Source: Phaeosaccion multiseriatum
Lineage: Eukaryota; Ochrophyta, other classes
Length of the DNA stretch: 64,000 nucleotides
Direction: 5' to 3'
NCBI GenBank assembly: GCA_965112735.1
Contig: OZ218951.1
Coordinates: 5,394,001 to 5,458,000 of the forward strand
Part shown: positions 63,559 through 64,000 of the stretch, piece by piece
How the letters are laid out: every line of letters begins with the position of its first letter
How positions within the stretch are numbered: the stretch's first letter is position 1
The notes under the pieces: generated by a model
The model's input: the letters and a program-made list of their open reading frames with translations, nothing else
The model's database searches: none
Told to the model about the DNA's origin: nothing
Position numbers and translations under genes: made by a program

Positions 63559-64000
63559 ATGGTGAGGGGGAACTACAGAGGGAAGGGGTCGAAGGGGGGG
63601 GAAGAGAAGGAGGAGGGTAGCAGTAGTAGTAGCGAAGATGATGCGATGTCCGAAGACCAGGCTTCCACGGCGGAAGATGTAAGCACTGTTGCTGCTCCGA
63701 CTGCAGCGGCCATCTCTCCGTCCTCATCTGCATCGGACGAGGCAAGTCCTCAGTCCGTGGGAAAGCGTGCTGCTGCTGGTGATGGTGGTGCTTCTTCTGC
63801 TGCTGCCGCCGGGGCTGCTTGTGTTTTTCCTCGCTCCACGGCGAAGACGGCGCGCAAGCCGAAGGCAGGGGCGAAGGATGGGGGTGTAAGGAAAGAAGTC
63901 AAGCCGGAGAAGAAGCGGAAGGCAGAGGACGACGTGGTGAAGGACGAGAAAGAAGTAAAGGACGAGAAAGTCAAGCGAGAGGGGAAGCGCCTGAAACCTG
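63559..64000 (+). CDS. lysine/acid-rich, probably nuclear protein (3' end outside)
   Basis: Open from ATG 63559 to the last base, 147 codons without a stop. It starts MVRGNYRGKGSKGGEEKEEG, then a Ser/Ala-rich acidic part, then AKTARKPKAGAKDGG and repeats of VKDEKE/VKREGKRLK with PEKKRK, a likely nuclear localisation signal. No domain is recognisable in this part; linker-histone-like or chromatin proteins have such tails. Confidence 0.5.
   Translation, partial: MVRGNYRGKGSKGGEEKEEGSSSSSEDDAMSEDQASTAEDVSTVAAPTAAAISPSSSASDEASPQSVGKRAAAGDGGASSAAAAGAACVFPRSTAKTARKPKAGAKDGGVRKEVKPEKKRKAEDDVVKDEKEVKDEKVKREGKRLKP

Overview
The window is nuclear DNA of a eukaryote. Genes are split by many short GT-AG introns, genes on both strands are closely spaced, and introns and exons are loaded with microsatellites and minisatellites. 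Two proteins (a kynurenine-monooxygenase-like enzyme and a glutamyl-tRNA synthetase) begin with a hydrophobic signal peptide followed by an A-S-F or C-A-S-F junction and a basic or hydroxylated stretch. That is the bipartite presequence of algae with a secondary red plastid. A long CEP162-like coiled-coil protein suggests a flagellate stage. I infer a photosynthetic stramenopile or a similar red-lineage alga; the species is not determined. Exon boundaries were reconstructed by hand from splice consensus, phase continuity and family similarity. No transcript data or database search was available.

Layout. 1-3011 is a 30-bp minisatellite, apparently inside an intron of the first gene. 3127-5542 (-) is the 5' part of a plastid-targeted KMO-like FAD monooxygenase, divergent from a renalase-like amine oxidase (5921-8046, +). 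8583-12390 (+) is an unrecognised gene with a 159-bp tandem duplication and a threefold tandem duplication of a symmetric exon pair. 12663-16679 (-) is a short VPS13-like gene and 16924-18059 (+) an ankyrin gene. 18613-28361 (-) is a UPL1/HUWE1-type protein with no visible HECT domain. 28873-35180 (-) is a 15-exon plastid glutamyl-tRNA synthetase, divergent from a secreted CEYC thioredoxin-fold protein (35343-38480, +).

Region 38.9-44.3 kb looks like an accessory island. It holds a second ankyrin gene, a gene with FNIP-like repeats, and a 1.1-kb inverted duplication that copied the 3' ends of the FNIP gene and of the neighbouring CEP162-like gene (43746-54043, -). 54531-56429 (+) encodes an unknown membrane or secreted protein that may splice into the following RBL13-like rhomboid protease (57027-61910, +). 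62216-63190 (-) is a second FNIP-repeat gene. 63559-64000 (+) is the start of a lysine-rich protein that runs off the window.

The most unusual signals are at the DNA level. A 9-bp motif (TTGGTGATA/TATCACCAA, usually beside CAG/CTG triplets) occurs 13 times in exons and introns of unrelated genes and is read in different frames. A 16-bp motif (GGATGGCAGTGGATGG) recurs in introns and one exon. The others are the palindromic duplication, the exon-pair amplification, and an unknown protein with motifs resembling HUH nucleases.
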